From Cytophagales bacterium (GTDB lineage Bacteria > Bacteroidota > Bacteroidia > Cytophagales > JAAEPT01): 6,351 nt of DNA. A model generated the notes under the pieces. That model worked only from the letters and a program-made list of their open reading frames with translations. It searched no databases and had not been told where the DNA came from. Below, piece by piece: positions 5,092 to 6,351 of the stretch. Both the position numbers and the translations under genes were made by a program. Every line of letters begins with the position of its first letter. The stretch's first letter is position 1. The stretch lies in assembly GCA_011524675.1 (NCBI GenBank), contig WTJX01000501.1:1-6351 (forward strand), read 5' to 3'.

Positions 5092-5141
5092 CTTGAATAC
5101 ATGAACACATAAACACTTGAACACACTAAAACACATGAAAA
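5092..5141 (+). repeat. Octamer array running into a start codon
   Basis: Units are CTTGAATA (5092), CATGAACA (5100), CATAAACA (5108), CTTGAACA (5116), a 10-bp CACTAAAACA (5124) and CATGAAAA (5134). The final unit contains the ATG (5135-5137) and second codon of the DUF4230 lipoprotein. The array thus occupies the whole immediate leader of that gene and includes the in-frame TTG at 5117 that could be mistaken for its start. Confidence 0.65.
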
Positions 5142-5737
5142 CTATCACCATATATTTCTTTGTACTCATATCCTTACTACTCAGCTCCTGCAAGGATGAC
5201 AAAAGAGCTATGGTAGTAGGAAAGATACAAACAGCTTCTAAGCTGACTAGCACAGAGTTTACCATAGACAAAATAGTGCATGGCAGTAAAACTAAAAAGC
5301 TACTATGGGTATTGAAGCTCAATGAAGCTCGTTTTTTGGCTTACTCACAAGCCATTGTAAAAACAGGCATAGACTTGAGTAAATTAACAGAGAAAGATAT
5401 TAGCATAAAGCGCAAACGCATCTCTATCACCTTGCCCTCTGTTGAAGTCATCAATTTTTCTTACCCGCCCGATAAGTTTAGGCTGGACACCGAAATCTCC
5501 GATCCAAAGCAGTTTTTAAATAAAATATCGCTCGAAGAGCAAGAACAGCTATTCAGAGAAGCAGAAACAGAGATTCGTAACAACTTGGAGTATATGGGGG
5601 TGGTAAAAACCACACAAGACCACACCCGTAGTATGCTCAGAAGCTTACTACAGTCTCTTGAATATGAAGAAATATACATTCACTTCAAAAGTGATAGCCT
5701 GATAATAGATAAAATAGACCTTAGCAAAGAAATATAA
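5135..5737 (+). CDS. DUF4230 lipoprotein, probably surface-exposed
   Basis: A 200-residue protein from the ATG at 5135. This start was chosen over the in-frame TTG at 5117 because it gives a normal lipoprotein signal: MK, a hydrophobic core, then lipobox LSSC with lipidated Cys19. The TTG lies in repeat DNA. The sequence after Cys19 is KDDK, fitting the K(D/E)2 lipoprotein export signal reported for Capnocytophaga, so surface display is likely. The body matches DUF4230: VVGKIQTASKLTSTEFTIDKI (27-47), FLAYSQAIVKTGIDLSKL (67-84), SITLPSVEVI (97-106), then a helical Glu-rich region (about 131-175) and a C-terminal strand. DUF4230 has no established function. The stop TAA is followed at once by the ATG of the next gene, a second DUF4230-like protein, so the two are co-translated and probably act together. 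Confidence 0.85.
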   Translation: MKTITIYFFVLISLLLSSCKDDKRAMVVGKIQTASKLTSTEFTIDKIVHGSKTKKLLWVLKLNEARFLAYSQAIVKTGIDLSKLTEKDISIKRKRISITLPSVEVINFSYPPDKFRLDTEISDPKQFLNKISLEEQEQLFREAETEIRNNLEYMGVVKTTQDHTRSMLRSLLQSLEYEEIYIHFKSDSLIIDKIDLSKEI

Positions 5738-6351
5738 ATGATAGGATTTTTTACAAAATACGGAAAACTACTCCTAGAGATTTTGATCGTACTCGGTATC
5801 GTATCAGTGATTGTGTGGATCAACCCTGCTAATATTTTTGGTGGTGGCATCAAGCTACGTACTACAGCAAACAATCTTTCTTCTGTAAAAAATATAGGCC
5901 AGCTGGTCACCGCAGAGTATTATGGAGAAACTATTGCTACCTATGCTCATGCTAAACTAAAGCTTGTCAATGACGATGATGTCAATGACAAAGCCAATAT
6001 GTTATTTCAAGAAATAAAGCAAGATCTCTTGAACACTCATCTCAAAACACTCAAAGAAAATTATACGGTAAAAGAGTTATCAGATGAGAAAGGGGGACTT
6101 TTTGCCATGAAGTTTAAGTGGCTACCGTGGGTGTCTAGCCCAAAAAAAGAGTTCAAAAAAGCCATTAAACATAGTATCGATGCTCCTATAGTAGCAAGTA
6201 TAGACAGCTCTTACCTTAGAAATCCATTGAGTGTAGAAGTACTTTCTTTTTATTTTGACAAAAAAATGCCTGACAATGGAGTCAATAGCACCAAATTCAA
6301 AGACATGCTCTGGGCTTTGCTGCAAGAAATCAAAGCAAAAAGTATGGAAGC
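5738..6351 (+). CDS. Membrane-anchored DUF4230-like protein, 3' end cut by the window
   Basis: The frame starts with the ATG directly after the TAA of the DUF4230 lipoprotein and stays open for 204 codons to the window edge, so the gene is partial here. It codes for a membrane helix at about 10-28 with a basic N-flank (TKYGK), so the body should be periplasmic. The segment SVKNIGQLVTAEYYGETIATY (49-69) corresponds to the N-terminal DUF4230 signature and parallels VGKIQTASKLTSTEFT in the gene upstream. Residues of about 80-115 are helical and charged, followed by a mixed region with FKWLPWVSSPKKEF (126-139) and LSVEVLSFYFD (164-174). The GIDLSKL-type motif seen in the upstream protein is not visible before the cut. 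Zero-base spacing to the upstream gene indicates translational coupling. DUF4230 is a good but not certain call; the function is unknown. Confidence 0.75.
   Translation, partial: MIGFFTKYGKLLLEILIVLGIVSVIVWINPANIFGGGIKLRTTANNLSSVKNIGQLVTAEYYGETIATYAHAKLKLVNDDDVNDKANMLFQEIKQDLLNTHLKTLKENYTVKELSDEKGGLFAMKFKWLPWVSSPKKEFKKAIKHSIDAPIVASIDSSYLRNPLSVEVLSFYFDKKMPDNGVNSTKFKDMLWALLQEIKAKSME

Larger units (their letters stand above)
4829..5134. other. Repeat-dense intergenic spacer, 306 bp, no gene
   Basis: The spacer lies between the amidase and the DUF4230 lipoprotein. It carries four degenerate 7- or 8-bp arrays (4861-4903, 4961-4992, 4999-5019, 5092-5141), and a 10-bp direct repeat ATGATTAAAA at 4918-4927 and 5047-5056. 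I see no gene, clear terminator or clear promoter. The last array reaches the start codon of the next gene. Confidence 0.55.

Noticed and set aside
5117..5134. Upstream TTG start giving a 206-residue DUF4230 lipoprotein
   Set aside because: The TTG lies in an octamer repeat, adds LNTLKH before the signal peptide, and the ATG at 5135 gives a textbook lipoprotein signal.
5026..5322. Minus-strand 98-codon frame across the spacer and DUF4230 start
   Set aside because: It overlaps repeat DNA and the lipoprotein signal peptide, and its Cys/Val-rich translation looks like antisense of repeats.

Overview
The window looks like a chromosomal stretch from a member of the Bacteroidota, probably a marine, Cytophagales-like organism. 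The signs are an AT-rich composition, start codons without Shine-Dalgarno sequences, a type IX secretion (T9SS) type A C-terminal sorting domain, a lipoprotein with a Bacteroidota-style surface-export motif, two DUF4230 proteins, and intergenic DNA full of degenerate 7- and 8-bp tandem repeats. The species assignment is inference. I see no rRNA, tRNA, CRISPR array or transposase.

Layout. Bases 1-219 are non-coding and contain several small inverted repeats. On the minus strand, 220-939 encodes a small secreted T9SS cargo protein. The divergent spacer 940-1422 separates it from the plus-strand genes and holds an 11-bp perfect inverted repeat. The plus-strand genes are: a small single-pass membrane protein of unknown function (1423-1851); a two-helix membrane protein with a DUF5675 domain (2343-3143); a four-helix membrane protein ending in an Amidase_3 peptidoglycan amidase domain (3254-4828); a DUF4230 lipoprotein (5135-5737); and a membrane-anchored DUF4230-like protein starting on the base after the previous stop and running off the window (5738-6351).

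How the genes may work together. The DUF5675 and amidase genes share a plan: membrane helices at the N-terminus, a polar linker, then a cell-wall-type domain at the C-terminus. They lie 110 bp apart in the same direction, which suggests a joint envelope or peptidoglycan function. In both, the even number of predicted helices and the positive charge pattern put the C-terminal domain on the cytoplasmic side. That is an odd place for a murein hydrolase and recalls phage holin/endolysin logic. The two DUF4230 genes are almost certainly co-translated and probably form a lipoprotein plus inner-membrane pair of unknown function.

The intergenic spacers 1852-2342 and 4829-5134 are the most unusual part. 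They are largely built from short arrays of degenerate 7-mers and 8-mers, each with its own consensus (for example AGACGTNN, ATTGACN, ARGYACR, GTCRAAK, CWTGAACA). One array runs into the start codon of the DUF4230 lipoprotein. A separate 51-bp sequence is duplicated in the first spacer, and its hairpin half recurs in inverted orientation behind the T9SS cargo gene.
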